From NCBI GenBank assembly GCA_038503075.1, contig JBCAML010000009.1, positions 1,488,001 through 1,552,000 of the forward strand: DNA of 64,000 nucleotides, in the 5' to 3' direction. The DNA comes from Gyromitra esculenta (Eukaryota > Ascomycota > Pezizomycetes > Pezizales > Discinaceae). The notes beneath the pieces were generated by a model. It searched no databases, was not told the origin of the DNA, and saw only the letters and a list, made by a program, of their open reading frames with translations. The position numbers and the translations under genes are program-made. Shown piece after piece: positions 35,080 to 46,480 of this stretch (positions within the stretch are counted from its first letter, which is position 1; each line of letters begins with the position of its first letter).

Positions 35080-35529
35080 AGGAGCACGCTGCGAGATGAT
35101 TGTTGGCGTGGGCTGCTGGAGAATACCCTGCTGGTGGTTATGGGCATGAGGGTTATGTTGGTGGTGGTGATGGTTTTGAGGATGTGGCTGTGAGTGTTGT
35201 TGATGATGCTGATTTGCATGAGGATGAGGATGAGCTTGATGATGGGGATGATGGGGATGTGCATGATGGTGAGAAGCATATGATTGCTGGAACCCATTTT
35301 GAGGGTGTCCTACATTCTGGGGATGCCCTACTACACCTACACCTTGGTACTGAGGAACTGGGGATGTATCGAACCCAAATTGCCCTGGATACGCGTCAAA
35401 GGCTCCCATCTGATCCTGACCAAATTGCTGCGGATTCAAGGGCAAGTGAGGAGCCATGATTCCTCGTGATGGCGCCGAAGTCGAAACCGAGTGTTCGTTT
35501 GTACGGTATACCAGGCCAGAGATGTCCAT
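33448..35529 (-). CDS. azf1: Azf1-like C2H2 zinc-finger transcription factor
   Basis: Four tandem C2H2 fingers occupy the middle of the protein. Finger 1 begins YECDVPGCNKSFFQ, finger 2 CSEPGCGQRFSQLGNLK, finger 3 YSCDYCGKRFAQRGN and finger 4 FTCRLDSCEKQFTQLGNLKS. They have TGEKP-type linkers and this order matches the filamentous-fungal Azf1 group. The block after finger 4 (ELFEYFAELYKNSNRGIKGR) is also family-specific. The N-terminal ~300 residues are disordered, with a His-rich tract (~35130-35280), a polyQ of about 14 residues and Pro/Ser-rich segments. Two introns of 59 and 61 nt interrupt finger 2, at the KPF|PCSEP and NLK|THERR joins, and a third lies near 33970-34065 before SHQNKFHAVTL. 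Azf1 in yeast responds to glucose and cell-wall state; the target genes here are unknown. The long upstream region (to ~39.4 kb) suggests extensive control. Confidence 0.9.
35038..35280 (-). repeat. PolyQ (CAG/CAA) and His-rich coding repeats
   Basis: A glutamine run at 35038-35079 and a histidine-dominated tract at about 35130-35280 lie in the disordered N-terminus of the Azf1-like factor. Such tracts are length-variable in fungal regulators. Confidence 0.9.
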
Positions 35530-36416
35530 TGCCCCAGGTACAGGACCGCTGAACCGATGGGTCTTGTCACGATGCCAGACACGAGCTGGATTTGATGCTA
35601 CTGCTGCTGCCAGAATTGCGGTTGTAACTTGTGACTGTGAGAGGCGTGCCTAGCTAGGGGTTTTTGAGGATTTAAAAAAAGGTGAGACTGTGGAAACCTT
35701 TGCCGGGTTATGATCTGTATCCAGGAGACCGGGCTAGGCGTCTCGGACGTGCTTTCAATGGGATTGACTAGGTGGAGCTGCGCCTTGCTGCTGGTGGGCG
35801 AGCTGATGTCCAACAACTTATAACAACCTCCCCCACACGAAGATGCTTGATGAAGAGTAAAAAAGTTTTTTGGTATTCAGTTCTGAGACTCTGCCACCCG
35901 CGCGGCGTTGGTCCAGTAGAGGAGATTTGCTCGATATACATGCAAGGCAATGCGGGTTCAAGAGGGGGTGTGGGTTGTGACCTGGGGGCAGTACGAGGAA
36001 GAGCAGAATAGACCAGGTGACGACTCGAGCGCGGCGTGGGATCCCTGGTCAAAACAAGGAAAAAGAAATATCGAAAGAAGTTACCACCGCTGCTGCATGC
36101 ATCGCAGGTCGGCGAATCTTCGATCGAATTTTGCGGGATGATGTATATCCTATGTGTTGAGGTAAAGAATTGGGGGGGGGGTAACCAGGACAGAGGTTAA
36201 GGTGTGTGGTATGGGAACAGCGGGACTATGAGTACATGGGGGATCAGATTTAATGTTTGGCGGATCTTCTGTCCTCTTGTGAACTTGAAACTGCCATTTG
36301 GGATATTCGGCAAAGGTGGGGGGTGCTGGTGGTGGTGAAGGTGGAGGGGGGGGTTATCACCGTCACCTCAGGGAAAAACCACGGTACGAAACAGACAGAG
36401 AAACCAAGGGAAGTAC

Positions 36417-36518
36417 CAGGCAGGCAGGCAGGTAGGCAGGCAGGCAGGCAAGGCAGGCAGGCGGAGAGCAGTTAGGCAGTCTGTCTTCCGTCTTTCGTCT
36501 TTCGTCTTCCGTCTTCTC
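36417..36518. repeat. (CAGG)n tract followed by GTCTTYC repeats
   Basis: A CAGG tetramer tract at 36417-36463 with one GTAGG variant is followed by GTCTTCC/GTCTTTC heptamers at 36483-36518. Confidence 0.9.
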
Positions 36519-36930
36519 GACTTCGTTCCCCGTCCACTCTCTTCTCTTCTCTGCTCAGAAACCCCGTTCTCCCCCCCTTCCTTTCCCGGGTGCATTCCTC
36601 ACTCCCGACCTCCCGTCCATGTACCGCCAATCCAGGCTTCGTGCGCTACTTCCCTTCAGCCCCTCCGTTGGGATCTGCTAGGGCGCGAATGAGGTGTCCG
36701 TGCCCGCAGAGTCGTAATTCGTACATAATCTATGGGCCAGCGAAAAAACGGGGCTGTCCGCACGCACATCCAGTGCCCTCTGGCGAGTGCCATAATAGAC
36801 GGGCGGGTGGTGGTCAAACACGCTTTTTTGAGCGCGATACTTTATTTCCTCTCAGGGAATGTAGAACATCCATATTCCAGCAGCACACATTCAGGTTAGA
36901 TATGATTCTAAGATGACCACATGTGAGTTG

Positions 36931-36979
36931 GTTACGGTTACGATTGTGGTTATGGTTATGGCTATGGCTATGGCTATGG
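36931..36979. repeat. Hexamer tract GGTTAY/GGCTAT
   Basis: About eight consecutive variant hexamers (GGTTAC, GGTTAT, GGCTAT) occur in one orientation, upstream of the Azf1-like gene. Confidence 0.85.
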
Positions 36980-37707
36980 GGGATTAGCAAGGAGGTGGTG
37001 GATGATGCCATGTTGTTTGTTACTGCTAGCACGGACGCTTCCTGTTCCTCGTCGCTGGCTATCCCTCTCATCTGCCATTCTGTCTATCTCTCCCTCTCTA
37101 TCTCCACCTTCTCGTGCTTTCTGCCTCTACCGCCCTTGTGCGTGTGGGTGCGCTGTGCGGAGAAGCTGAAGTACGGCAGTAGAAGAGAGAGCAAAGCGGG
37201 CACTGGGATAGGTATGATAGGCAGGGGGGGTAGTGCGGCTGCAGTGTCTCGAGCTAGCATCGTTGGACGAGGACAATTAATGGACAGAGGTATTGTTGGC
37301 TGTTGGTGAGGCGTGGTTGGTAGAAGAGACACCACCACGGGCCCGAAAAAGACGGAGCGAGCCAGGGGGGGTAAGGGCTGCGCGACGCTGTTCACCAAGC
37401 GAGTGGGATGAGATGCACACACATATCCAACAATTGCCATGATCTGCACCAGGCCTCGTTCGCTCCATTCGGATTTGCTGGTACCTGTTCTACTCTGGGT
37501 AAGCTGTAATTGACGACCAGGGGCAGTACCGACAGCGACCTTGCTCGACGTGTTACTGGGGTCAATGCGAATCCCAATTATCTAAGTCCATGACGATAGA
37601 ACACCGTGCGACACGCAACAACACAGGTAATGTGTGAATCCAGGGTGCCTGGCCTGGCAGACAGAGCCTTTCCCTGCTGTAGCTCTCTGGCGTCAGCAGT
37701 AAGCACT

Positions 37708-37738
37708 ACTACACCTACAACTACACCTACACCTACAC
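37708..37738. repeat. CTACAC/CTACAA hexamer tract
   Basis: About five consecutive copies of a CTACAM-type hexamer lie in intergenic DNA. Confidence 0.85.
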
Positions 37739-38160
37739 ATCCGCATACGCTACATTCGCATATCCACATCACCCCTACTCGACATACTGACTTGTCCGCG
37801 GTAAAGGGTCCCTGTTGGGATGCACGAGTCAGGACAGGAGCGGATAATCAGTGTCTCGGTGGTTTTCCTCCCACTCACTCGGTCACTCAGTTCCATCTCC
37901 CACTATCATTCTATCCGCCTGCAGAATGCTTTGGATAGTAATCATGCGTTCCTAAATGGAGGGTGGCAACTTTTCCCGTAACATACCTACACACTAATGA
38001 ATAAAAAAAAAGGAACATTGAAGGGAACGTTGAGATTGAATATCTCTGGGAACCCTTTGATTCCCCCCCCTCTCTTGTGTTCCTGCTCCACAACAATATT
38101 ACACATCGAGATGAGATAAAGCAGAAGCAGAGATACCGGAACCGCAACCACGTACATTAA

Positions 38161-38240
38161 AACACACACCATACCATACACACCCACACGCATTCAACAC
38201 TCACGCACACCCATACCCATACCCACTCACTCACACACCT
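38161..38240. repeat. CACA/CCATAC low-complexity tract
   Basis: About 80 bp consist almost entirely of A and C with CACACA, CCATAC and CACTCA words. Confidence 0.85.
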
Positions 38241-39493
38241 AAACCACGCAGCCTCTACCTCTTCCAAGTCTGCGCCGCCTATTCAACACACATAAAGTTG
38301 CTGCATGGGTGGCCGACCAGGCTCTCAACTCGCGACCGCGGACACGGGTCGCAGCATCGGGACCAATCATCTCCCCGTCCAGCCGTCGCTGCACGGTATG
38401 CTCTGCGTGCCATAGGAAATTCGAGAAAAATAATCTCGTTGATTATGTACGTATATATGTACCCCAGCTGTGTACCAACTACATTCAGTTAGGAGGATGG
38501 TTAACATTAGAATAAACCTGCATACACTAAAATACATACACACAACACGGATAGACAGAAAAGGTGTGCCAGAGTCGCAAACTTGCGAGAGAGAAAAATG
38601 GTCTCCCGTGTAACCTCAGAAACCCAACAACGCACCTCCCAAAAATCTCAACGGAGGGCGCTCCTCTGGTGTTGAACTTTCCCCACCATAACCCCCCAAA
38701 TTTTTTGGCGGTCCTCGGGCGGCCCCAAGCGAGTGTCATCAGAGACTTTCCCCACCGGCATATAGGTTTGTCACAAGTACCCCAAAAACGCTCAAGTGGT
38801 TTGAGAAACGAGTAATATCTCAAAGGTATTGATAATTTTCTGCTATCCCTGGAAGATTCTTTGCAAATGGTGAATAAAAAGAACACGTCTTGCATTTTTT
38901 TAATACAGCAAAAATTTCCACCCAAATAAGCGACTAGGAATAAGAAAAAAAATGGTGTAGTGGATAAACACTAGATGAATGGGGTAAGAAAAAATAAGGA
39001 ATAAGACAGGTAATCGACAAAGTAGGTACCCGTACGATACAGCTTTGTCCAAAGAAGAGTTTTGTTTCCCCTTCAGGTCGTTCATTGACGTATCAAGGGT
39101 TCGTCTAGTGGCTTGCGTATTGCGGTTCATCCCATAATTCCCGCCGTTGTGGAAAAAGATTGCCTCATCGACATCCTTCCCGCAATGCCCCGCATCCGCC
39201 ACACATCAGGAGAATAAAAAAGGAAAGGACAAAAAAGAACAAAAAAAACTATGAGAAAAGCAAAAATGCACATACCTTGCCGGCATTTAGCGACCAAACG
39301 GAAATAAAATAGAAGCTTCCAAACAAACAAGTTGAGAAAAAAACGAATACAAAAAGCGAAACGGCAAAAAGTAAACAAACATGTAACTCTCAGACGTTTT
39401 TTCCAAGCGCTTTTCTCCTTAGAAGGTTTAATTTAGTTTAACATATAGATGAACACCCCAATTTTTTGTCCATCACCATATATCAAACAGCTA

Positions 39494-42275
39494 TCATAGA
39501 GGAGGATGGTGATAGGGTTCATAACTGCAGTAAACCCACACGTCAGCGATGTTGCCTAGGGGAAAATTTTTCATGCCACACTAAAACTGGATAGAAATTC
39601 GTGGGGGTACAAGGCCAAGGATTCCTGGTTTTGTGGGGTAGAAATAGGGCGAAAAAAAAGAAATTAAAAAATAAGAAATAACAAGACAAAAATAAGAATC
39701 CGATCAGGGCCCACCAGAGGCGAAAAAAGAAAATAATTTGTGGGGAGATGAAAACACCAAAAAATACTGACCTCCAAATTCTCGCTCTCATGTCGCCGCT
39801 GCCAGTCGCAAAGAGGCCCCCTGAAGGACTCGGAGCAACAGAGATAACTGTTACGATGACAAACAGAAATTCATCAGCCGCAAGCTCCATTGAAAATAAA
39901 ACTGGATCAAAGAACCCGGAACCACCCGCCAATCCTGTCTCAGGTCCCGAAACAAAAATTTACAGTACGACCAGAGGCGGGGGTCCGGTTGGGTATAATT
40001 GGAGGGTTAGGACTTACCGGAGTTCTTGTGACCCTGAAGCATAAGTTGCGCATTCGCAGTTCGGGGGTCCCAGAATTGCACTCCACGGTCTTTTGAACCA
40101 CTGAGTACCCAGTTGCCGTCGGGCGTCAATGCGACACTAAGAACGAAGTCCTATACCATTTCATATCAGCTGATCATATTCCTTTGGCCGACTTTTAAAT
40201 ACGCCGGCATTAATCCGCAACTCGGCTGTGACAGTCTCCCGCGTGGGGAGTATTGCGACTTACCTTGTGTCCCTCAAAAGTCTTAACGCATTTCCCGCGA
40301 TTCGCACCACTACCCGGCATCAGGCCTCTTGCCGCCGACAATTCCCACATCTTGATCGTTTTGTCCAAACTTCCGGAGACCAGATCCCTTCCATTCGGCG
40401 CAAACGCGACACTGTACACGCTGTCTTTATGACCTTCTGCACCTTCGAGTCTTTCAACAAGATAGCCTGTCTGGGCATCCCACACACGCACGCTCTTGTC
40501 AAGAGACCCAGCGGCAACATAACGACCATCAGGAGATATGGCAACAGTGGTGACACCATCTTCGATGCTTAGCGTAAGGACGTTCTGACCAGTCTCGATA
40601 TCCCACACCCGAACAGTGCGATCGCCACTTCCTGAGGCAATATGTCTGCCGTTACGGGCGAAATCCAGGGAGTAGATATCCTGCTCGTGTCCATGGAATG
40701 TGTGCTTGATGACACGGCTCTGGATATCCCATACCTACAAGTTGGCGAAAAAAAGTCATAAGTCAATATTTTCCTTGATAGCGAGGGTGAGGGTGAGGGG
40801 TTCTTAAATCGGTAAGCATCATCAAAACTTACTCGAATTTGCTTATCTTCGGCTCCAGTTGCCAGGTACCTTCCGTCAGGACTGAAACAGACACTTCGGA
40901 TATATAAGTCACCGTCTCTATCCACGGTCTCGTCCTGTAGATGCGAAACCTTTGTCCCGGTCTTTACATCAAAAATCTGCGCACTACGATTGCATCCTGT
41001 AGCAACATATTTTCCATCCTGACTGAACCTCACACAGCATACAACACTGTTATGCTCAAGGGTATGCACAAGATCAACATCTAATAGACGAGGAACCCTA
41101 GGATTGAAAAGGGCAAACCAATCGGCACCCTCTTTCTTCTGACTAGCTGGAATGCGCTCAGGATCCAAATCAGCTAAGTTATTATTAACTACTGGGTTTG
41201 GCGGTGGAGATCTTGGGCGAGGGGCTTGATGAGGCGACCCACGATCGGGATACGTTTGTGATTGTGTATTCTGTTGGGGGGTTGGCGGACCACCTTGGAG
41301 ACCAGGCCGTCTCTGCTTGTTAGGACCAGGGGACGCAGCTGGCTGTGGAGGTTGATTATATCCTGTAATATCGCGATGCGCTTGGTTAGCCCACGTGTCA
41401 CAAATTGAATTGGGCGAGCGGAAAATCCGTGATAATTGGTTGATTACTCCATCATGGAGGTTTATACAAGTGAATTGAAACTACAAATAGGGAAACTTGC
41501 CATTTACAAACGAACTAGGGGGTGGTTGATACGCTGCCTGTGGCTGCGCTTGTTGCGACGGTTGGTTAGGAGGCCCTTGCGGGATAGTCGTTTGTGGCGG
41601 AGGTATATGATGAGGAGGCTGTTGTTGCTGTTGTTGCTGGGGATCTTGCTGTGGTGGTGCTAGCCCTGGACCACCACCACCTGTTCCTGCCATGATTGTT
41701 CCAAACAAATCTCTAGGCCCATGCCCAATAGCAGGCGGTTGGGGTTGAGAGGGCCCAGCATTCTGGGCACCATGTGGCTGAACATGAGCCCCTCCACGCG
41801 CTTCCAATTCCCGGGTGAGTCGGGTGATTTCTTCTTCATACCTGGGGGGAAATGATGATATATTAGTATCGTGATCTTAGGAAAATTTTAGAGATGGCGA
41901 ACGAAACACGTTGTACAATGAGCCGCAGCGATGCAATGGGTGGAAAAGCCTACTTTTGTTTCATAGAGGTATGAGCGGCTTCCAGTTGAAAAACCGTCTG
42001 CCTCACCAGGTCCATTTCCTGTGTCTGCTGTTGAACTGTGAAAAGGTCAGTATGACAAACATTGTAAATTTGAGTGGCCATATTATTCAACAAGCCAAAC
42101 ACCCAGCCTTTCGCAATACATGAAATGCGATGATCGTAGACATACTTTTATGCTCATATTCGCTAGATCTAGCCTGCTGATTTTCGAACTCTACGCGAAC
42201 CTGATCCAACAACTCAGTCAAACGGTTGTTCGGAGCAGGTACCATCCCGCGATGTGAACTGTACATCGTGGACAT
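39494..42275 (-). CDS. tup1: Tup1/RcoA general transcriptional corepressor
   Basis: Tup1 pairs with Ssn6/Cyc8 and represses many gene sets through chromatin. The N-terminal helix [16 protein letters not shown] and the following coiled coil ([28 protein letters not shown]) form the tetramerisation and Ssn6-binding region. A Pro/Gln-rich linker with polyQ follows, then the C-terminal propeller that starts [20 protein letters not shown]. Seven WD40 repeats can be followed, including [45 protein letters not shown] and [14 protein letters not shown]. Small introns divide the coiled-coil part (near 41810-42150) and the propeller (near 40735-40830, 40150-40265 and 39850-40020). The last intron is 39525-39771 (247 nt). 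It leads to a 31 nt exon coding the closing [12 protein letters not shown], as expected for the end of the seventh blade. ATG at 42275 starts [10 protein letters not shown]. Confidence 0.95.
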
Positions 42276-42816
42276 TCAACGATGAACGCGAGAAGTATAG
42301 GAAGACTGGGTACTGGTGTTGTTGTTGTTGTTGTTGCACTAGTATGAAAATCGCTACGGATACAGCCGCAGGAAGGTGGTTGTTTTATGTAGGGACGGTT
42401 GGCGAGCACGCTTTGCTTTTTATATTTTAACTTCCACCAACACTAGTGACTAGGTAGCACACAATCAGGCGCGATAGCGTCGGGTCGGACAAGGATGCTG
42501 TAGCAGATGAAAGCAAAAAGTGAAAATTCGACTTTTCAGGGGAGAAACCGGCGACGAAGATGGGGAGAATGGAGATGGACGTTGATGATAGACGATGGAA
42601 ATGGCGGATGGGGAGGTGATGATCGATGATGGGATGGATAATAAACGAGGAGGGATTGAAGGTGGATGTGGATGTGGATGTGGTGGTTGGCAGGCGTGAT
42701 GGGCGATGTGATGTGATGGCTGTTTTGACGATAGTTTTAGTTACCACGGGAGAGTAGCGTGAATGTGTGCGTAAACGTAAACGCAAAGCTCGGAAGAGAG
42801 CGACGTGTTGTTTGGC

Positions 42817-42911
42817 AAGAGGGGAGGGGAGGGAGGAGGGCGAGGGGAGAGAGGGAAGAGGAGAGGGTGAGTGAAGAGAAAGAGAGCGAGAGGGAAGGGA
42901 CGAGGGTAAGG
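42817..42911 (-). promoter_or_regulatory. Pyrimidine-rich tract upstream of tup1
   Basis: On the tup1 coding strand this is a ~95 bp almost uninterrupted C/T tract, ~540 bp before the start codon. Such CT-rich blocks are typical near transcription starts of strongly expressed fungal genes. Confidence 0.55.
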
Positions 42912-43775
42912 ATGTAGAATGTGGTAGCGGCTACGAGAGTACGCGAGAACAGCAGAAGACGGATGGGTGTCGTTGTTGAGACAGGAAGGAAGCCTATCTT
43001 CACACTAGCCTTTGCCTATGAGCAGGGCTGCCGCTCTGTGGCCCGCTAAATGCTTTTCGCAACGACCCGGAAGAAGCTGTGGGTGTGGGAGCAGTGGGTG
43101 AGGAGCTGCATACCGCTAAGGGTTAGGTGTCCCCCAGCTGTCCCCCAGCTGCAGCGCTGCAGCAGTTTTGGCAGCGGCCGAGCTTTGGATGCTGCTTGGC
43201 AGTGTTGGGGAAACGTCGAGCAACCTTCCTGGAATGTAGCGTGTGGCTAGTGTCTACCAAACCTTGGTTAAACCTCAGCCCAGTATGTTCGCTCACAAAA
43301 GACCTCAGTTGAACTAGGGTTGAGAGGAACCGAATACCCCGAAATATAGAGCACCAAGCTCTGTATACACACCCGAGATCGGTCGCCTGGTATCACCAAC
43401 AAATTGAGCATTTGCCACATTCATTTGTTAGTTTCACACGATCCCCGCAAAAAGTACCAGGCATTACAGGGAATCTCAAACTCAAGCGAATGTTCTTTAG
43501 CCAACACCCTGAAAGAATAATACATGACCTAATATGCGGTGAAGGCAACAGTTCCTACAAATAGCCATAGGATAACTTCAGGGTGCAAGGCGATTGTTTA
43601 CCCGCACCCGTTTCGTGATACAGATGTGCGACGTTCAGCCCCAATAATACAAGACGTGAGAAACTTACTCTGTCGGTACATGTTCCGTCACTAGCCACAG
43701 CTACCCACACACCTTTTCCTCTCAACCGGAGCTTCCGCCCCCTGCTCCGTTCCTTACGGCGATTTCCAACATGCA

Positions 43776-43801
43776 GAAGGGAAGGAAGGGAAGGAAGGGA
43801 A
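43776..43801. repeat. (GGAAG/GGGAA)n tract
   Basis: A short purine tract of repeating GGAAGGGAA units lies in non-coding DNA. Confidence 0.85.
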
Positions 43802-45802
43802 GAAAAAAACAAATTATGTACACACTGTCGTCTACATGCACTAAAATTGGTGGACGACTCCACGCCCACGATCGCTTCTCTCACGCAATTGGCACTCCGC
43901 CAATCGTGGAACCAAGCGGCATAAATAAAACCGAATATGGGAAAAATAAACCGCTTGGATAAAAAGAAAATAATGACTCCACAGTCAGCACGGGTGGAAG
44001 AAGAAACGAAGGCAAAAAGAACATGTAGAGATCGTGTTTTACTGTTGTTTTTCTTAACCTCAGCCTCGAGTGGGGAAAACAAAGGAAAAACGATATGTTG
44101 GATCTCGTGAACCGCAGCCTGTATGGAAGGAACACTCACACTTCGTCTCGCGGCTACGTGCATGGTATATTTATTGCTAAGAACACTCTGCATGCATCTT
44201 GTTACACTGCAAGAAGGCTACAGATCACGGGTCAAAGTCTTCCTAGTCTACACGTACTTCATCTTCTCGTGCTTTCCACCATGCACTTGACTATCATAGC
44301 TAAGTTTAAACAGTCAGTAGCCTTCCACAACTCTCCTTCTCCCGATTATTTGTCTCCCCCTCGAACATGTGCTTCTAAGTATCGATTAATCATGGGTGCA
44401 TGGTACGAGAAGTCGAACCCCATGAAAAAAAGCAAACAAATGACGCAAACAAATAGCCGAGAAACCTTGCCGAGAGAAACGAAACCGTTGGCACTCCATG
44501 AGCCGCAATTATGTAATACTCCAAATACGGCGAAAGGTTTTTCCGGGTGCCGAGCTAGCTTATATTACTCCTATAAATTTTAGGGCTTTTTTTATTTATT
44601 TTAGTTCGGCAGCTAGATCTAGATAGAAAACAGTTTGTTGAATGCCACGTTTATACGGTATCTGCCACGAGAACAGATGAAGGAAGGTTCTACCTTCCAG
44701 ATCTAGCATTATGATTAATCCTGTACTCATTGTCGGGTTCACGCGAAGCGGTTATACCAAAAACCTTTGAATTTTGGGTGAAAGCCTCAATGCTATCTAA
44801 TATGCACGTATATGCTAGTTTATAAGGTCTAAGGCAAGGCTACATGTAGGATAGGTGGGATGGACCACATGCGGTATCGCGAAAGCGACTAAAATACAGG
44901 ACACGTTATAGATATGCACATGTGCTCTTTACGGCCTTGAGCTCATCGTAAATACCTATGCACCCCACAAAAGGTTTTTCCGCAGGCACAACATCTGTTT
45001 TGGGGTTTGTACCCTTTGACCCTGGTCAGGCTCTGAACGAAATAACATCGACAGTAACGTAACGCCGTGACCTGCCCAGAAGTTGGTATGTTGAAGAGTC
45101 ACATGCAAAAACACACATACTGGTTTTTGTGGTGAGCTGTTGCGATTAGTATATGTAGTTTGTGTAAGTTTAGGGATTAGCGCTCACTATAGGTGTAGGG
45201 AAAGCGATCGTTCGGTGCCTAATTTGGCTAAATTTCTAGCACTTAGTGATCGAGATTAACAGGGTGAAGCGAAAAACGCCTCAGTACTAGCTTCATAAAT
45301 AAACATTTATTTATTACATTTCATCGGATCTATGTTGTAGGTTGGGCCTCACACGTTGGTTTAATTTTAATTACTAGCAGCATCTGATCAACAAACGCTT
45401 ATCTCCGTTTGTAGGGATTTATTTTATGGAAGAAGAGGAGAAACCCCCCCTAAAGAGCTGATAAGCTGAAAATTTACCTATAAAGTTCACGCTACTTCCC
45501 TAAATCCCAATAGGAGAGTTTCAAGGATGCTTAGAAAGAGAAATATACGTAATTCATAAAACCTCGGTTTTGAGATTTGCCGTTCACATCATGAGTTTGA
45601 CTTTGAAGCTGCTGTTTTTCCCCTCTATGTTGTAGGTTTCACGCTTTTAATTTAGGCAATTGTCCCTCCAGCGATACATGCATATTTGAGCTAGTGGAAT
45701 TGGGCTAAAAAGGCTTAGGGTATTCAATTTTGCTAACCAATTCCTGCATTATGTGTAGGAGTTTACTATCACAGCTATTGATCTTGATGACTCACCTCAT
45801 GG

Positions 45803-45814
45803 CATATATTTAAG
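45803..45814 (+). promoter_or_regulatory. Possible TATA box of the hydrolase gene
   Basis: The sequence CATATATTTAAG lies about 70 bp before the ATG at 45884, a plausible spacing for a fungal core promoter with a short leader. Confidence 0.4.
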
Positions 45815-45883
45815 CTCTCAGGACGAACTTCAACCTATCGGTCGCTCTACAAGTTCAAAGACCGAACCATTTTGACTAATCAA

Positions 45884-46480
45884 ATGGCATCTTCCACGCC
45901 CCTTTCAGTGAGCCGTTCTACTACGGCTCTTATCTGTATTGATATTCAGAAAGGGTTTACGCACCCCACGTTTTGGGGCGGGAAGCGGTCGAACCCGGAT
46001 TTCGAAATCAATATCCCACGCCTCCTGAGCTCATTCCGCTCAGCAGCCCTCCCCATATATCATGTCGCACATTACAGCAAAAACCCCGATTCTCTTCTCG
46101 CTCCGCCCAATCCCGGAATCGAATTCCAAGACTTTGCAATGCCCCAACCTGGGGAAGAGATATGCAAGAAGTCCGTCAATTCTTGCTTCGTTGATTCGGC
46201 TCCGAACTTGGAGAAATTATTGAGGGATCGGGGAATCGACACTATTGTACTGGCAGGATTGACCACCGATCATTGTGTCAACACCACCGCGCGGCATGGG
46301 GCCAATATCGGGTTTCGAGTTATATTTGTTGAAGATGCTACAGCAACTTGGGAGCGAGGTCCTTATGATGCTGAACTAGTAGGGAAAGTAGCGATTGAGA
46401 GCTTGAGGGGGGAATTTGCTGAGATTTGTTCTGTAGAAGAGATGGAGCATGTGGTGAAGCGGTCTATAGCGAGCGCGTAA
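45884..46480 (+). CDS. Isochorismatase-fold cysteine hydrolase
   Basis: This single-exon gene of 198 residues is one isochorismatase-like Rossmann domain. The catalytic triad is visible: D20 in ICIDIQKG, K96 in EEICKKSVNS and the nucleophile C131 in TTDHCVNTT, preceded by the cis-peptide-type AGLTTDHC turn. Related enzymes hydrolyse amides or isochorismate-type substrates (nicotinamidase, ureidoacrylate and N-carbamoyl hydrolases, secreted ICS effectors). No signal peptide is present, and the substrate cannot be assigned. The first true ATG is at 45884; the codon four triplets upstream is TTG. It lies isolated in a repeat-rich region, with a TACATGTA octamer 75 bp after the stop. Lack of introns sets it apart from most neighbours, which is usual in this family but also compatible with later acquisition. 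Confidence 0.93.
   Translation: MASSTPLSVSRSTTALICIDIQKGFTHPTFWGGKRSNPDFEINIPRLLSSFRSAALPIYHVAHYSKNPDSLLAPPNPGIEFQDFAMPQPGEEICKKSVNSCFVDSAPNLEKLLRDRGIDTIVLAGLTTDHCVNTTARHGANIGFRVIFVEDATATWERGPYDAELVGKVAIESLRGEFAEICSVEEMEHVVKRSIASA

Larger units (their letters stand above)
35530..39493. other. 4 kb region upstream of azf1 and downstream of tup1
   Basis: This region contains no supported gene. It holds many simple-sequence tracts, listed separately, and T/A-rich stretches at 38,850-39,480 that are probably the TUP1 3' region. The length suggests a long promoter or 5' leader for the zinc-finger gene. Confidence 0.5.
42276..45883. other. 3.6 kb intergenic region (tup1 promoter / hydrolase promoter)
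   Basis: This divergent region lies upstream of TUP1 and of the isochorismatase-fold gene. The TUP1-proximal kilobase is strongly purine-rich on the plus strand. A 212-codon frame on the minus strand (43555-44193) has no family resemblance and biased composition and is not called. Downstream of about 44,580 the DNA is AT-rich and repeat-like. Confidence 0.5.

Noticed and set aside
43555..44193. 212-codon open frame on the minus strand
   Set aside because: No domain, biased Ser/Arg/Phe composition, no splice or promoter context; it overlaps purine repeat sequence. Treated as chance.
45872..45883. Upstream start adding four residues to the isochorismatase-fold protein
   Set aside because: The codon at 45872 is TTG, not ATG; a eukaryotic gene would use the ATG at 45884.
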